This document shows, piece by piece, positions 10,901-22,695 of a DNA stretch of 64,000 bases. How positions within the stretch are numbered: position 1 is the first letter of the stretch; every line of letters starts with the position of its first letter. The translations under genes and the position numbers were made by a program. Under the pieces are notes generated by a model that was not told the origin of the DNA, did no database searches, and saw only the letters and a program-made list of their open reading frames with translations. The stretch is from Liolophura sinensis (lineage: Eukaryota; Mollusca; Polyplacophora; Chitonida; Chitonidae): assembly GCF_032854445.1 (NCBI RefSeq), contig NC_088307.1, forward strand, positions 28,488,484-28,552,483, in the 5' to 3' direction.

Positions 10901-13900
10901 TTCTTGGACCTCTTTATTATTTTTCATTTTGAGGCTTATCTACTTACACATATATACGTATCACAGCACAGAAACCCAACTCACCCACGATATGGCACTC
11001 CTCACCCACGATATGGCACTCCCCACCCACGATATGACATTCCTCACCCATGATATGGCACTCCTCACCCACGATATGGCACTCCTCACCCACGATATGA
11101 CATTCCTCAACCACGATATGACACACCTCACCCACAGTATGGCACTCCTCACCCACGATATGGCACTCTTCACCCATGATATGGCTCTCCTCACCCATGA
11201 TATGGCACTCCTCACCCATGATATGGCACTCCTCACCCACGATATGGCACTCCCCACCCACGATATGGCTCTCCTCACCCACGATATGGCACTCCTCACC
11301 CACGATATGCCTCTCCTCAACCATGATATGACATTCCTCACCCACGATATGACACACCTCACCCGCAATATGGCACTCCTCACCCACGATATGGCACTCT
11401 TCACCCATGATATGGCTTTCCTCACCCACGATATGGCACTCTTCACCCACGATATGGCACTCCTCACCCATGATATGGCACTCCTCACCCACGATATGGC
11501 TCACCTCACCCACGATATGGCACTCCTCCCCCACGATATGGCCCTCCTCACCCACGATATGGCTCTCCTCTCCCACGATATGGCTCTCCTCACCCACGAT
11601 GTGGCACTCCTCACCCTCAATATGGCCCTCTTCACCCACGATATGGCACTCCTCCCCCACGATATGGCTCTCCTCACTCACAATATGGCACTCCTCACCC
11701 ATGATGTGGCACTCCTCACCCACGATATGGCACTCCTCACCCATGATATGGCACTCCTCCCCCACGATATGGCTCTCCTCACCCACGATATGGCACTCCT
11801 CACCCACGATATGGCACTCCTCACCCACGATATGGCTTTCCTCACCCACGATATGGCACACCTTACCCACGATATGGCCCTCCTCACCCACGATATGGCC
11901 CTCCTCACCTACCACATGGCTCTATGCACTTGATTTCACTAGACACCTACCTCTCCTATGCTCAGTCCATATTATGCTCATATTCTGCATGAATATTATT
12001 TTTTGAAGGAAATTTCCAACAGCCATCATCTTCACCTCAGTTACTGTTTGACTGGTGTATAAAGGGAGATAACTTTGAGTGCATGTGTTGTCATCCTTGC
12101 TGTATAGGATCGCCTTTGTACCAGTCATCAGCATCATGGTCTAATATGTTGAGTCCTGCCATGCTGTACTGACTTTGTGTCTTGGTTAAAGTATTCCTCT
12201 GTTATGTGATGGTGCTGGTTCAAATCTAAGCTAGGTCATATTCCAGATAATGACTGAAAAAGTTAACTGGGACTTTTTCTTTTCAAGCTGAGCATAAAAA
12301 ATTTGTCATGGAGAAATAACTAAGCTCTGAAAATTGTATAAAGCCCACTGTCATACTTCAGGACATGTATTCATTTGTTGTAATTATGCTGTATATTTGT
12401 CCGGACTTTCAAATCAGGGCATGTCATTTACGTATTTCTACTCATAATTTTATCTGAGTGTTTCTGATTGTCACCGAGTCACACTTTGGTTGAACTTCAT
12501 GCATTTTATGGCGTCATATTAAATGATTAAGGGCTGTTTGCAGTGTTCGTCTGTAGATCTGCCTGTTTGTTTATCTGTAGAAAAATACTAAGTATAAGGG
12601 ATGTACAAATGGTTATTTTGTTTGTGTGTTCCATTTAAAAATAGTTCACCAGTGGTGGAATGTCAGGCTTCACCCCTGCCAGCAGTTCAATGTCATCTTT
12701 ATCTCTGGTCGGCCTCAAAGGGGATTGGATAGAGAGTTTGTTCTGACCTTAGGTGCTGACCAATCACTGAGTCCACTGGACACACATAATTATATCAACC
12801 GTTTGAAGGAGTTCAGCAAGACAGAGGTGGATGGGTAAGTGATGGACTACTATTGTTTTATTACGATGGTATGTTCAATATCTATTCAGTGTGTATATTC
12901 ATTGGTTTAATTATTTCTTACAAATAGAACAATTATAAACATACTAAAAAACAATACACATGATGCAATACTTTTCCTTGTTATTTAAATTTATCAGTAA
13001 TGTACTATGTTAGGTTGTCCACAAGTCCAAGTCCACTTGTCTTAAACAGAACCTCCAGGCCTTGTACAGAACCCCCGGGCCTAGTACATAACCCCCAGGC
13101 CTTGTACAGAACCCCCAGGCCTTGTACAGAACCCCCAGGTCTAGTAGAGAACCCCCAGGTGTTGTACAGAACCTCCAGGCCTTGTACAGAACCCCCAGGC
13201 CTAGTACATAACCCCCAGGCTTTGTACAGAACCCCCAGGCCTTGTACAGACCTCCCAGGCCTTGTATAAAACTCCCAGGCCTTGTATAAAACTCCCAGGC
13301 CTAGTACAGAACTCCTATGCCTTGTACAGAACGCCCAGGCCTTGTACAGAACCCCACGGCCTTGTACAGAACTCCCAGGCGTAGTACAGAACTCCTATGT
13401 CTTGTACAGAACCCCCAGGCCTTGTACAGAACCCCTAGGCCTAGTACAGTACCCCCAAGTCTAGTACAGAGCCCCCAGGCCTTGTACAGAACCCCTACAG
13501 AACCCCAGTATAAAACCCAAAGGCCTAGTACAGTACTGCCGTATCCTAACGACATATTCTACGTGTATCATCCGCCTATCCTACACACATCTGGGTCAGA
13601 TGTGGGGCGGATCTACGCGGATCATACAGCCATGATGGGTGGCCCATGTGAGGATCCAATCTTACGCGGATCTTGATCAGCTGGTACATGTAGTCTCATT
13701 TAGACTGTTTTGTGACACTTTACACTTTGCTAACATCACCCAATGTATCTTTAGTTTGTTTGCCTGGGAAGGCAGGCGTGGTGACGAGAAAAATATTATT
13801 GAATTACCTATCCTTAGCTTAACTCCTACTCATTCAAGCTGCTAAAATAGTGAGCAAGCCCAACGTGTGACTTATGAGTTTTTCTTTCCCGTTTTTCAGC

Positions 13901-14839
13901 AAAGTGTATTAGTATCAGTGAAAATGTAAAATTGTATCCGCATATCCGGACAAGCAGGGATTATGTAACTTCACGCCAAAATCTGTACAAATATTATAAA
14001 TTAGCCATGGTACCTAAATTGTCATTTCTAAGCTCTACTTTAACTATACACTATATCTAACACTAAAGTTGAATTCCTCAGAAAATTTTGCACGGAAAAA
14101 AATTGTGTACTGTGTATGTCGGGTATGGTTTTGCATTTACCGAATAGTTATGGAAACAGTCAAACCTCGGGACCACCTTAATTCCTCAACATTTTTGCAT
14201 ATAAGAGAGCAATTTTCAGTGCCGTTTATGCCTTTTTTTTTCATTTCATTTTGGAGACACAACTACATTGGTTGAATTGGCTGATTTCAAAGCTTCACAA
14301 AAAGTCTAATTTTATCAGTCTACACACAATAATATCCACAGAATATGCTTAAATATACTCTTTGCAAACATGTGAAAAGGTTAAAGAATTACATCAACTA
14401 CCGTAAAATCACACCTTTTTCCTGTGTTAGTCCAAGACAGGCCCCAGCCTGTTACACCTAAGCCTGCATGAACTACTGAAATGCTGATTCATTGTCATGG
14501 TGAAGGCAGATTGGCGTCTAATGCGGTGTTCAAGAAGGATGGTATTTTATGTCATCTTGGACCAAAGTATTTTGCTAAGTGTGGAGAACCTTGATCCTTC
14601 TGTTTTGTTCTTTTTGTTCTCTCAGATTAAACGTAGCTGTCACGGACACAGACTCTACCACAGCCTTTTATAAGCTGACTGCAGGCCTGGTGCCAGTACC
14701 ACCCCTGGTAGCAGAAAACAAATTCAAATTCAAGGGACATAACCCTGGCAGAGCAAAGAGATTTTTCACCTATCCCACACTGCCCAAAGAGTGTGATGTT
14801 GAACAGGATAAGGGAGCAGGTGAAGCTGAAGATAATTGA
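4878..14839 (+). CDS. TSEN15: tRNA-splicing endonuclease subunit Sen15 (four coding exons)
   Basis: Exons 4878-4904, 6359-6440, 12645-12834 and 14626-14839 join in phases 0, 1 and 2 into 170 codons plus stop; human TSEN15 has 171 residues. Hallmarks from memory of the family are an N-terminal HPKY-TEM (human HPKY-LEM), FQVYLDLCE (human FLVYLDLME) followed by a Trp-rich HQWW, and DSTTAFYKLTAG (human DSTIVYYKLTDG). Sen15 is a non-catalytic structural subunit that pairs with the catalytic Sen2/Sen34 subunits in the nuclear endonuclease that cuts introns from pre-tRNA. The lysine/acid-rich C-terminal ~45 residues go beyond the family core. The start ATG has a purine at -3 and G at +4, and an in-frame stop lies 9 codons upstream. 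Introns 2 and 3 are filled with satellite arrays. Confidence 0.93.
5268..5860. mobile_element. Fold-back-type inverted repeat element
   Basis: The left arm (about 5268-5524) is the reverse complement of the right arm (about 5604-5860), with moderate divergence. 'ggtatacgctcc' at 5513-5524 mirrors 'ggagcgtatacc' at 5604-5615, and 'actccttttcttatactggc' mirrors the sequence near 5815-5840. The spacer is ~79 bp. A second right-arm copy sits at 1-260. No transposase is present. It is probably a non-autonomous fold-back or MITE-like element inside TSEN15 intron 1. Outer ends and target duplications could not be fixed. Confidence 0.7.
5613..6141 (+). repeat. Second copy of the duplicated block seen at 1-490
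   Basis: Aligns to 1-490 (see there). The similarity ends at 'gaccaattaacaa', where the other copy continues into the RING promoter fragment. Exon 2 of TSEN15 begins ~220 bp further on. Confidence 0.8.
6359..6440 (+). CDS. TSEN15: TSEN15 exon 2
   Basis: Acceptor 'cttcattccag|TACACAG', donor 'GTGAAG|GTAATA'; phase 0 to 1. It encodes YTEMLASGVTDEAHIKK and FQVYLDLCE, the first helix region of the Sen15 fold. Confidence 0.92.
6810..10860. repeat. 82-bp satellite array in TSEN15 intron 2
   Basis: About 46 tandem units. Spacing measured at 9135, 9217 and 9299 is 82 bp. Each unit carries 'tacaatataaatacac', 'gatgtggacgtcagtgt' and 'tttactatctatcatagggg'. Several units are truncated or rearranged (around 7410, 7860, 10290). 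A SINE interrupts the array at 8192-8464. The many short frames read across it in + orientation are by-products of repetition. Confidence 0.95.
8192..8464 (+). mobile_element. SINE family A, complete, inserted in the satellite
   Basis: Full element: tRNA-like head 'ggcctccgtggctcagtcag' (A box) and 'gtgagtacaagtccagcc' (B box-like), the conserved body, 'agtgaaatattcttgagtac' and a poly-A tail. A ~14-bp target duplication 'atctatcacagggg' lies at 8180-8193 and 8465-8478 and is itself satellite sequence. The insertion therefore came after the array formed. Confidence 0.93.
10978..11920. repeat. 21-bp minisatellite, ~45 copies
   Basis: The unit is 'ctcacccacgatatggcactc' with frequent single-base variants (ggctctc, acattc, acacac). 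Because 21 is divisible by three, several frames stay open on both strands for 150-330 codons. I do not regard these as genes. It lies in TSEN15 intron 2. Confidence 0.95.
12645..12834 (+). CDS. TSEN15: TSEN15 exon 3
   Basis: Acceptor 'taaaaatag|TTCACC' with a weak pyrimidine tract, donor 'GATGG|GTAAGT'; phase 1 to 2. It encodes the central beta region with HQWWNVRLHP, QFNVIFISGRPQRGLDREF and the helix NYINRLKEFSKTE. Confidence 0.92.
13045..13545. repeat. 20-bp minisatellite, ~24 copies
   Basis: The unit is 'cccccaggccttgtacagaa' with variants (ctagtac, tataaaa, ctatgcc). It lies in TSEN15 intron 3. Confidence 0.93.
14225..14410. repeat. Interspersed repeat D, copy 1
   Basis: Matches 40540-40690 over ~150 bp: 'ttttggagacac', 'gcttcacaaaaagtctaatt', 'tctttgcaaacatgtgaaaagg'. 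It lies in the last TSEN15 intron. Class unknown. Confidence 0.65.
14626..14839 (+). CDS. TSEN15: TSEN15 exon 4 (terminal)
   Basis: Acceptor 'tttttgttctctcag|ATTAAAC'; phase 2, running to TGA at 14837-14839. It encodes the diagnostic DSTTAFYKLTAG strand and a charged C-terminal tail (FKFKGHNPGRAKRFF, then an acidic end). Confidence 0.93.
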
Positions 14840-14999
14840 TGTATTATGGGGGTTAATTGGTTGTATTGTGTGTGCATGATGGCTTAGCAGGAGAAAAGTG
14901 GCCATGAGTACTTAGCAAGATCTAAAGCCCTAATTCTCATTCTATCCATGTGTGGTGAGAAGACTTGAATTGGGCAAGTGACACTGATAGTCAAAAGTT

Positions 15000-16560
15000 C
15001 TGACAGGCCTTGTTCCTTTAGGCAGGTGTTCCTGTAGGCAGGTGTTCCCATAGGCCTTGTTCCATGGACGGTTGTTCCGTGACGCCTGTTTTCTATAGAC
15101 TGGTGTTCCTGTAGGCAGGTGTTCATATAGACCTTGTTCCAATAGACGGGTGTTCCTATAGGCCTTGTTCCAATGGATGGGTCTTCCTATATACCTTGTT
15201 CCTATGGATGGGTGTTCAGTGACACCTTGTTTCTATAGATGGGTTTTCCTGTAGGCAGGTGTTCCTATAGACCTTGTTCCCTTAGGTTAATGCTCTGACA
15301 GGCCTTGTATCTATAGGCGGATATTCCTATAACCAGCTGTTACCAGTTGCATGTGTTCCTATAAGCCTTGTTTCTATAGGCACATGTTCTGATAGGCCTT
15401 GTATCTTTAGTCAGGTGCTCCCATAGGCCTTATTCCTAGAGGCAAATGTTCTGATAGGCCTTGTATCTATAGATGGGTGTAGATGGGTGTTCCCATACAT
15501 GGGTGTTCCTATAGGCGGGTGTTCGCATATGCGGGTATTCGTATGGGTTCTAGTTTGTATACACAGGTGTTCTTATAGGTGGGTGTTCCTATAGGCCTTG
15601 TTCCTTTCAGGTGGATGTTTGTATAGGCCGTTTTTTTCTCTAGGCCTTGCTCCTATAGATGGTTGTTTGTATAGGCGGGTGTTCCTATAGGCCTTAGTCC
15701 TATAGACGGGTGTTTGTGTAGGCCGTTTTTTTCTCTAGGCCTTGCTCCTATAGATGGTTGTTTGTATAGGCGGGTGTTCCTATAGACCTTAGTCCTATAG
15801 ACGGGTGTTTGTGTAGGCCGGTTTTTTCTCTAGGCCTTGCACCTATAGATGGGTGTTTGTATAGGCGGGTGTTCCTATAGACCTTAGTCCTATAGACGGG
15901 TGTTTGTGTAGGCCGGTTTTTTCTCTAGGCCTTGCACCTATAGATGGGTGTTTGTATAGGCGGGTGTTCCTATAGGCCTTGGTCCTATAGATGGGTGTTT
16001 GTATGGGCGGGTGTTCCTATAGGTCTTGGTCCTATAGACGGGTGTTTGTATAGGCCGGTTTTTTTCTCTAGGCCTTGGTCCCATAGATGGGTGTTTGTAT
16101 AGGTGGGTGTTCCTATAGGCCTTGGTCCTATAGATGGGTGTTTGTACGGGCGGGTGTTGCTATAGGTCTTGGTCCTATAGACGGATGTTTGTATAGGCCG
16201 GTTTTTTTCTCTAGGCCTTGGTCCTATAGATGGGTGTTTGTGTAGGCTGGTTTTTTCTCTAGGCCTTGGTCCTATAGATGGGTGTTTGTATAGGCGGGTG
16301 TTGCTATAGGCCTTGGTCCTATAGATGGGTGTTTGTATGGGCGGGTGTTCCTATAGGTCTTGGTCCTATAGACGGATGTTTGTATAGGCCGGTTTTTTTC
16401 TCTAGGCCTTGGTCCTATAGATGGGTGTTTGTATAGGTGGATGTTCCTATAGGCCTTAGTCCTATAGACGGGTGTTTGTGTAGGCCGTTTTTTTCTCTAG
16501 GCCTTGCTCCTATAGATGGGTGTTTGTATAGGTGGATGTTCCTATAGGCATTGATTCTAT
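15000..16560. repeat. Complex minisatellite of 'cctatag' units
   Basis: Tandem units of roughly 20-25 bp ('ataggcgggtgttcctatag', 'gccttggtcctatagatggg') are grouped into longer blocks that include 'gtataggccggttttttt' and 'ctctaggccttg'. The first ~600 bp are more diverged than the rest. It begins ~160 bp after the TSEN15 stop codon, so the transcript may end before or within it. Confidence 0.88.
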
Positions 16561-16699
16561 AAGCCTTGATTTTGTAGTCGGTTATTCTGAGAGGCAGGTA
16601 ATTCCCTCTAAAATTGTTCCAATACGAAACTGTTTGGATAGACAGGTGTTGCAAGTGGTAAGTGTTGTCAAAGGCAAATGCTCTGAACAGCCTGCTGTT

Positions 16700-18275
16700 C
16701 CAATAGTTGTGTGTTCTGATTGGCAGCTGTTCTCATTGGAGGCTGTTCAGATACACCAGTACTCTGATAGGCAGACAGACAGGTGCTGTTCCGATAATTG
16801 TGTGTTCTGATTGGCAGCTGTTCTCATTGGATTGTTCAGATACTTGAGTACTCTGATAGGCAGGCAGACAGGTGCTGTTCCGATAGTTGTGTGTTCTGAT
16901 TGGCAGCTGTTCTCATTGGAGGCTGTTCAGATACTTGAGTACTCTGATAGGCAGACAGACAGGTGCTGTTCCAATAGTTGTGTGTTCTGATTGGCAGCTG
17001 TTCTCATTGGAGGCTGTTCAGATACACAAGTACTCTGATAGGCAGACAGACAGGTGCTGTTCCGATAGTTGTGTGTTCTGATTGGCAGCTGTTCTCATTG
17101 GAGGCTGTTCAGATACTTGAGTACTCTGATAGGCAGGCAGACAGGTGCTGTTCCGATAATTGTGTGTTCTGATTGGCAGCTGTTCTCATTGGATTGTTCA
17201 GATACTTGAGTACTCTGATAGGCAGGCAGACAGGTGCTGTTCCGATAGTTGTGTGTTCTGATTGGCAGCTGTTCTCATTGGAGGCTGTTCAGATACACAA
17301 GTACTCTGATAGGCAGGCAGACAGGTGCTGTTCCGATAGTTGTGTGTTCTGATTGGCAGCTGTTCTCATTGGATTGTTCAGATACTTGAGTACTCTGATA
17401 GGCAGGCAGACAGGTGCTGTTCCCATAGTTGTGTGTTCTGATTGGCAGCTGTTCTCATTGGAGGCTGTTCAGATACTTGAGTACTCTGATAGGCAGGCAG
17501 ACAGGTGCTGTTCCAATAGTTGTGTGTTCTGATTGGCAGCTGTTATCATTGGAGGCTGTTCAGATACTTGAGTACTCTGATAGGCAGGCAGACAGGTGCT
17601 GTTCCGATAGTTGTGTGTTCTGATTGGCAGCTGTTCTCATTGGAGGCTGTTCAGATACACGAGTACTCTGATAGGCAGGCAGACAGGTGCTGTTCCAATA
17701 GTTGTGTGTTCTGATTGGCAGCTGTTCTCATTGGAGGCTGTTCAGATACACAAGTACTCTGATAGGCAGACAGACAGGTGCTGTTCCGATTGTTGTGTGT
17801 TCTGATTGGCAGCTGTTTTCATTGGAGGCTGTTCAGATACTTGAGTACTCTGATAGGCAGGCAGACAGGTGCTGTTCCGATAATTGTGTGTTCTGATTGG
17901 CAGCTGTTCTCATTGGATTGTTCAGATACTTGAGTACTCTGATAGGCAGGCAGACAGGGGCTGTTCCGATAATTGTGTGTTCTGATTGGCAGCTGTTCCC
18001 ATTGGATTGTTCAGATACTTGAGTACTCTGATAGGCAGGCAGACAGGTGCTGTTCCAATAGTTGTGTGTTCTGATTGGCAGCTGTTCTCAGTGGAGGCTG
18101 TTCAGATACTTGAGTACTCTGATAGGCAGGTAGACAGGTGCTGTTCCCATAGTTGTGTGTTCTGATTGGCAGCTGTTCCTATTGGAGGCTGTTCACATAC
18201 ACGAGTACTCTGATAGGCAGGCAGACAGGCGCTGTTCACATAGTTGTGTGTTCTGATTGGCAGCTGTTCACATTG
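16700..18275. repeat. 91-bp satellite array, ~17 copies
   Basis: The unit contains 'tgttccgatagttgtgtgtt', 'ctgattggcagctgttctca' and 'tactctgataggcaggcaga'. Unit starts are 91 bp apart (for example 17429, 17520, 17611, 17702). Two length variants alternate ('ggaggctgttcag' and 'ggattgttcag'), as do sub-types 'acttgag' and 'acacaag'. Short repeated open frames in it are by-products. Confidence 0.95.
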
Positions 18276-19429
18276 GGAGGGTATTGGGTCGGTGAGACTT
18301 AGATTTTCTATCTGGTGGTGCCTGCTGCATAATTTTGCAATTTTTCCTCGCTATACACGTAAAGCCTGAAAACAGCAATGCTGGCATAAATCGCTGAGTT
18401 CATCGCGTCCTCCATCTTAAACGCCCTGTAATTTATGCTGGGGGTGTGTTGCCTTTCATCCAATGAGAGTCGTTAAATATGCTGGCTTGTTCGTGTAAGC
18501 TCGGAGCTCACGTCCAACATTCCAGTCTCCTAATCATCAAGCGGAAAATGAACTGTAAAGTTCGTTGCCTTCTGGGAAGAAGAGTTCTACTGGAAATGTA
18601 CGATCTGCACTTTGACAGTTTCTGACGGCAATTCTCCGAAGAAAACAGAAGACTTCAGGACTAGTTCTTAGGCAAAATGGAATCGTCCACAGCTGATTTT
18701 GGCACTGACTTTATTTATAATTTATCAATTTGAGGTACATATTAGAATTTTTTATGACACGCACCTGCGAGGAAATGCATACTTTTTCCCATGGTATTTG
18801 TTTGATATTTAAATTTTCTTCTCCTTTGATAAATGTTTAGAATGGCAGATATTCCTTGAGGCGGGTGTTTCGAAAGGCAAGTTATCTGATGGCTCAGATT
18901 GTGTGATGTAGCCCATCTTGTTAAGGGGAATTTCCGGATTCATGCCCAAAGGCCTTGGTGAATAATGATAAACAGGAAGTACAATGTAATTGCACTCTGA
19001 TTGTTCTTAGCTTCTCAACATGGACTGCAAAAGCAAAAGTCATTATACACATTGGTGAAGTTTGGCAGGATGACAGGTTGGTGTGAACAGCTCAAATTAA
19101 AGTTTGGAAGCCAGTTTAGAGGAGCCTAGCCCACAATTTTGTGTCATTTCATGAACTTGTCCGCGGTCACTTATTGACAGATTATTTAAGCTTCATATTT
19201 TATTTAAAACTTCAAACAGTTTTACAGTAGTGAGCTGTCATGCTTGGAACAGTTTAGGATGTCTAATCAAGACAGTACAATCACTTTCTGCATTTGAGTC
19301 ACGTTATTTGAAAAATTATTTCAACCTTTAAATTTATATAAGCTGATATATGTAGTGATGTATTATTGACTGTTTATGTTTTTAAAAAATGGAAGTGTCT
19401 ATGCTGTTTGTACTCATTTAATGTTCATG
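18276..19429. other. Intergenic, low-repeat stretch
   Basis: The 18300-18720 segment is less AT-rich and has a CCAAT motif near 18459. It also has a short ATG frame at ~18677 of fewer than 20 codons. I could not join it to any exon or recognise a protein. It could be a promoter or a non-coding exon, but nothing in the sequence proves it. Confidence 0.35.
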
Positions 19430-19530
19430 TATTGTTATAGAGGGCCTCTGGGAAGGGCAGATTGTTAAATTTGACAGAGCTACACTCTTTAAATAAAGGT
19501 TTCATTCATTCAATCATGCATTCATTCATT
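19430..19530 (+). mobile_element. Possible LINE 3' end
   Basis: 'tatagagggcctctgggaag', then 'gacagagctacactctttaa' and 'ataaaggtttcattcattc' resemble the 3' termini of invertebrate non-LTR retrotransposons. No reverse-transcriptase coding sequence is attached. Confidence 0.4.
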
Positions 19531-19756
19531 GTTTCACAAATGAGAAGAGTATTGTGTGACTAAAGTTAAAATAAAGTGCATAATGGAATTTATCCCATGA
19601 ATGTGACCCAGGACATGGGATAAAGAGGGTGTGATAAATGTTATATCCCATCTTTATCATTGATAAGAAATCAGCCAATCAATACTTGTTTTCTACTATG
19701 TGCATTGATTGCAAACATCTAAAACACACTTATATGTGTTCACTCTACACACATAG

Positions 19757-19998
19757 GATCAGTCGGTTAGCGCGCTAACGCAGCGTAGTGACCCAGAAGC
19801 CTCTCACCAATGCGGTCGGTGTGAGTTCAAGACCAGCTTATGCTGGTTTCCTCTCCGGCCGTACTTGGGAAGGTCTACCAGCAACCTGCGGATGGTCGTG
19901 GGTTTCCCCGGGTTCTGCCCGGTTTCCACCCACCATCATGCTGATCGCCGTCGTATAAGTGAAATATTCTTGGGTACGACGTAAAACAACAATCAAAA
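19757..19998 (+). mobile_element. SINE family A, nearly complete
   Basis: Starts within the tRNA-like head ('atcagtcggttagcgcgcta') and runs to 'gaaatattcttgggtacg' and an A-rich tail. The repeat 'acacatagg' on both sides (about 19748 and 20020) is a plausible target duplication. Confidence 0.88.
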
Positions 19999-21172
19999 AA
20001 ATCAAAAAAAAAATCAATACACATAGGTACTTTGGAATTCCCTTTATGAGTTTCATGTTTAATTGTTACGTAAGAATGATGTTGGCGTCAAAGTTTTTGA
20101 ATCTTCTTGTCTGGTGTGCCTGGGCGCATTTCAGCTGGCTTTTTCTCACGCATAGTCATGCACTCTACACACTTGTATTGTTGTCATTAATTTTCCTCAT
20201 GACTCCTCTAGGCCGTCCTTTCTTCGTAAACTGAAATCAAGTATGTGCCACTCAGTTTTAATGGTGTAGATGATAATGTAGGAAATTCAGTCAAATTTTG
20301 GTCAGTAAGGGCAGTTTGAAACTCTTTTGTGTGACACGTATATTCCACCTGGACAAAAATCTTACACTTTGGACTGAGAATAATGACTTACATGGACATC
20401 TCATCCTTAAATTATTCTGCATTTACGCATGGTTCTGTACTTTTTTGTCAATTTTCCATTTGTGAGATCAATTGAATTTACAACTCGTGACCCTGTAGAA
20501 TGAAATTTATTCAACTGAAGTCAAAAAATTCAAAAGCCAGAGGCTCTAAACAATCAAAATTTTTTAAGGAGAAGAAAATATAAAAATGGTGTAAGCCTCA
20601 GATGAAAGAGCGTGAAAAGTTCTAATATTTGCAAATATGGTCTTCCATTTTTTTTCAAATTTTTTCAGGAGTTGAGGGTATTTGAAAGTATTTTTGTATC
20701 TTGGGTATTTGGGACAACTTGGTTTATATCATCATTGCATTACAATGTTGTAAATAAGGATGTGATACATTTTCAATCAATTTATTTCAATGTAACTTTG
20801 TCCATAGACATGTATCTAGTCTTAATTATGATGACATTTATGAATATATTAAAAATATAAATAGGATTAAAACTCAGATTGAGCACATCGGTTAGCTGAA
20901 AAGGCCAGACTGTAGCACAAGTACATTTGTGACATGCATTACATTCTCAAGAACATTTATATGCAGAGACAATATATAACAAGACGGAGGTGGTCTCAAA
21001 TACCCACCATACAAAAATTACTTTCGAACACCATTTCCCCCCCGAAAGAAAAAATGTCTTTCTCTCATTAAAAAATAAATACGCTGTATATACTATACAT
21101 GTGTATATATTGTCCAAAATGCCCGAAACATGACCTGTAAAGAGTCCTGGTGAAACGTACCAAATTACAGTT
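19999..21172. other. Intergenic AT-rich DNA
   Basis: No exon, array or familiar repeat is seen. Short open frames here are AT-rich and hydrophobic by composition only. Confidence 0.45.
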
Positions 21173-21428
21173 AGGGGCCTCCGTTGCCGAGGTAATTAGT
21201 GTGCCAGTGTGGCTCGAAGACACAGGAGCTGCTCACCAATGCGGTCTCTGTGAGTTCAAGTCCAGCTCATGCTGGCTTCCTCTCCTGCTGTAAGTGAGAA
21301 GGTCTTCCGGCAACCTTGCGGATGATCGTGGGTTTCCCTGCGGGCTCTGTCCGGTTTCCTCCCACCATAATGCTGGCCGCCATTGTATGTGAAAAATTTC
21401 TGAGTATGGCATAAAACACCAATGAAAT
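21173..21428 (+). mobile_element. SINE family A, complete but diverged
   Basis: Head 'ggggcctccgttgccgaggt', B box-like 'gtgagttcaagtccagctca', full body and 3' end 'gagtatggcataaaacacca'. The A-box region is degraded. Confidence 0.88.
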
Positions 21429-21723
21429 ATAAAAATCATATAGAATATGGTAATGTCCTAAAAAGCACAAAATTGGCAGATTTATCAAAAAATCGACGAA
21501 TTGGCCTCCACACGTTATCTGTAAGAAGTGAAGCGGGTAGAATGTTACAATTCAGCATAATGAAAGAAAATCTGGAAACTGTTTTCCAGACAGACTCCGG
21601 TGAGGGGACCGTATAAAAACAGGGATTCTCATCCAGTACCAGTACGGGACAACTATTAAAAAGATGGAGGTATATTTTATGGAAGCAACTGATTAAAGAG
21701 GATGATCATAACTTCTTTTCTGA

Positions 21724-22025
21724 CTGCTTTTGGTGGCCAAGTGGTTAGAGTGTCTGGCTCGAGGTCAAGAGACCCACTAGGGGTCATACCAAAGACTTTG
21801 AAAATGACACTTCTTGCTTTCTTGCTTGAAATGGCGCTTAGAGGTTAGAACTAGGAAACAAGATTTGGTGGAGTGTCCTGTCTAGTGTCTTGGGATAATT
21901 CAGTGTCAGTAGCACCTTGGGAACCCTGCCACAAAAAGCCTCAGTCTATGTACATATCTAATGGACTCCTCGTCTTATGACTGAAAAACTGTTAAGTACG
22001 ACATACAACCCAAAGCCTACACACA
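21724..22025 (+). mobile_element. SINE family B, complete
   Basis: Begins with a tRNA-like head 'tggtggccaagtggttagag' and 'tctggctcgaggtcaagaga', then a unique body ('gtgtcctgtctagtgtcttg', 'accttgggaaccctgccac'). It ends with 'tatgactgaaaaactgttaa', 'gtacgacatacaaccc'. The same 3' end, in opposite orientation, occurs at 26027 and 55291. Confidence 0.75.
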
Positions 22026-22544
22026 TACATATATAACTTATTGTCTTTATTAATTGTCACCGACATGTACACATTTGTCTTTCTGGTTAATAAACGAGTG
22101 TATAATTACAGGAATACATTTTCTGTATATAATATGCATTACATGAACACTGACCTCACTCAGGTCAAATGTCTTACACAATAAAAACATTAAAATAACT
22201 GGTAATAAATGGATTGTACACAAATATCACAGGGAAAAGGTCATAGGACTACAAGGACACGGTTTCTTAACTAACTCCTCCTATCCGGAGTTTCTTGGCA
22301 TCTAGTGGTGAGTCTGTAACCAAGCTGTTGGGAGTTAAAAACACAACAACAACAGTTCAAACAAGGCATTTATTTTTTCTAATGGTAGGTGTATTGGTTT
22401 TAAAGTAGGAACTTGGGTACATACATTAATGATATGTTGTATACTAGCCAGTCTGAATCAAAACAAGTTAAACTGTCCAAGAAAACAAATTGTTTCTTTT
22501 CTGATATGATCGTAACACATTTAAACATGCATGTTGGGAAGGAT

Positions 22545-22695
22545 TTATTTATTTATTTGATTGGTGTTTTACACTGTTCTCAAGAATATTTCACTCATAC
22601 GACGGCTGCCAGCATTATGGTGGGGGGAAACCAGGCAGAACCCGAGGGAAATGCACAACGTAGGTTGCTGGCAGACCTTCCCACATGAGGCCGGA
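22545..22695 (-). mobile_element. SINE family A, 3' two thirds
   Basis: The plus strand reads 'tttatttgattggtgtttta', 'tcaagaatatttcactcata' and 'ggtggggggaaaccaggcag', ending in 'cttcccacatgaggccgg'. The tRNA head is missing. Confidence 0.83.

Noticed and set aside
10929-11933. Long open frames on both strands in the 21-bp array
   Set aside because: The period is seven codons, so frames stay open automatically. There is no complexity beyond the repeat, and it is intronic to TSEN15.
16415-18275. Possible CRISPR array
   Set aside because: Units are contiguous tandem repeats with no unique spacers, in an animal genome.
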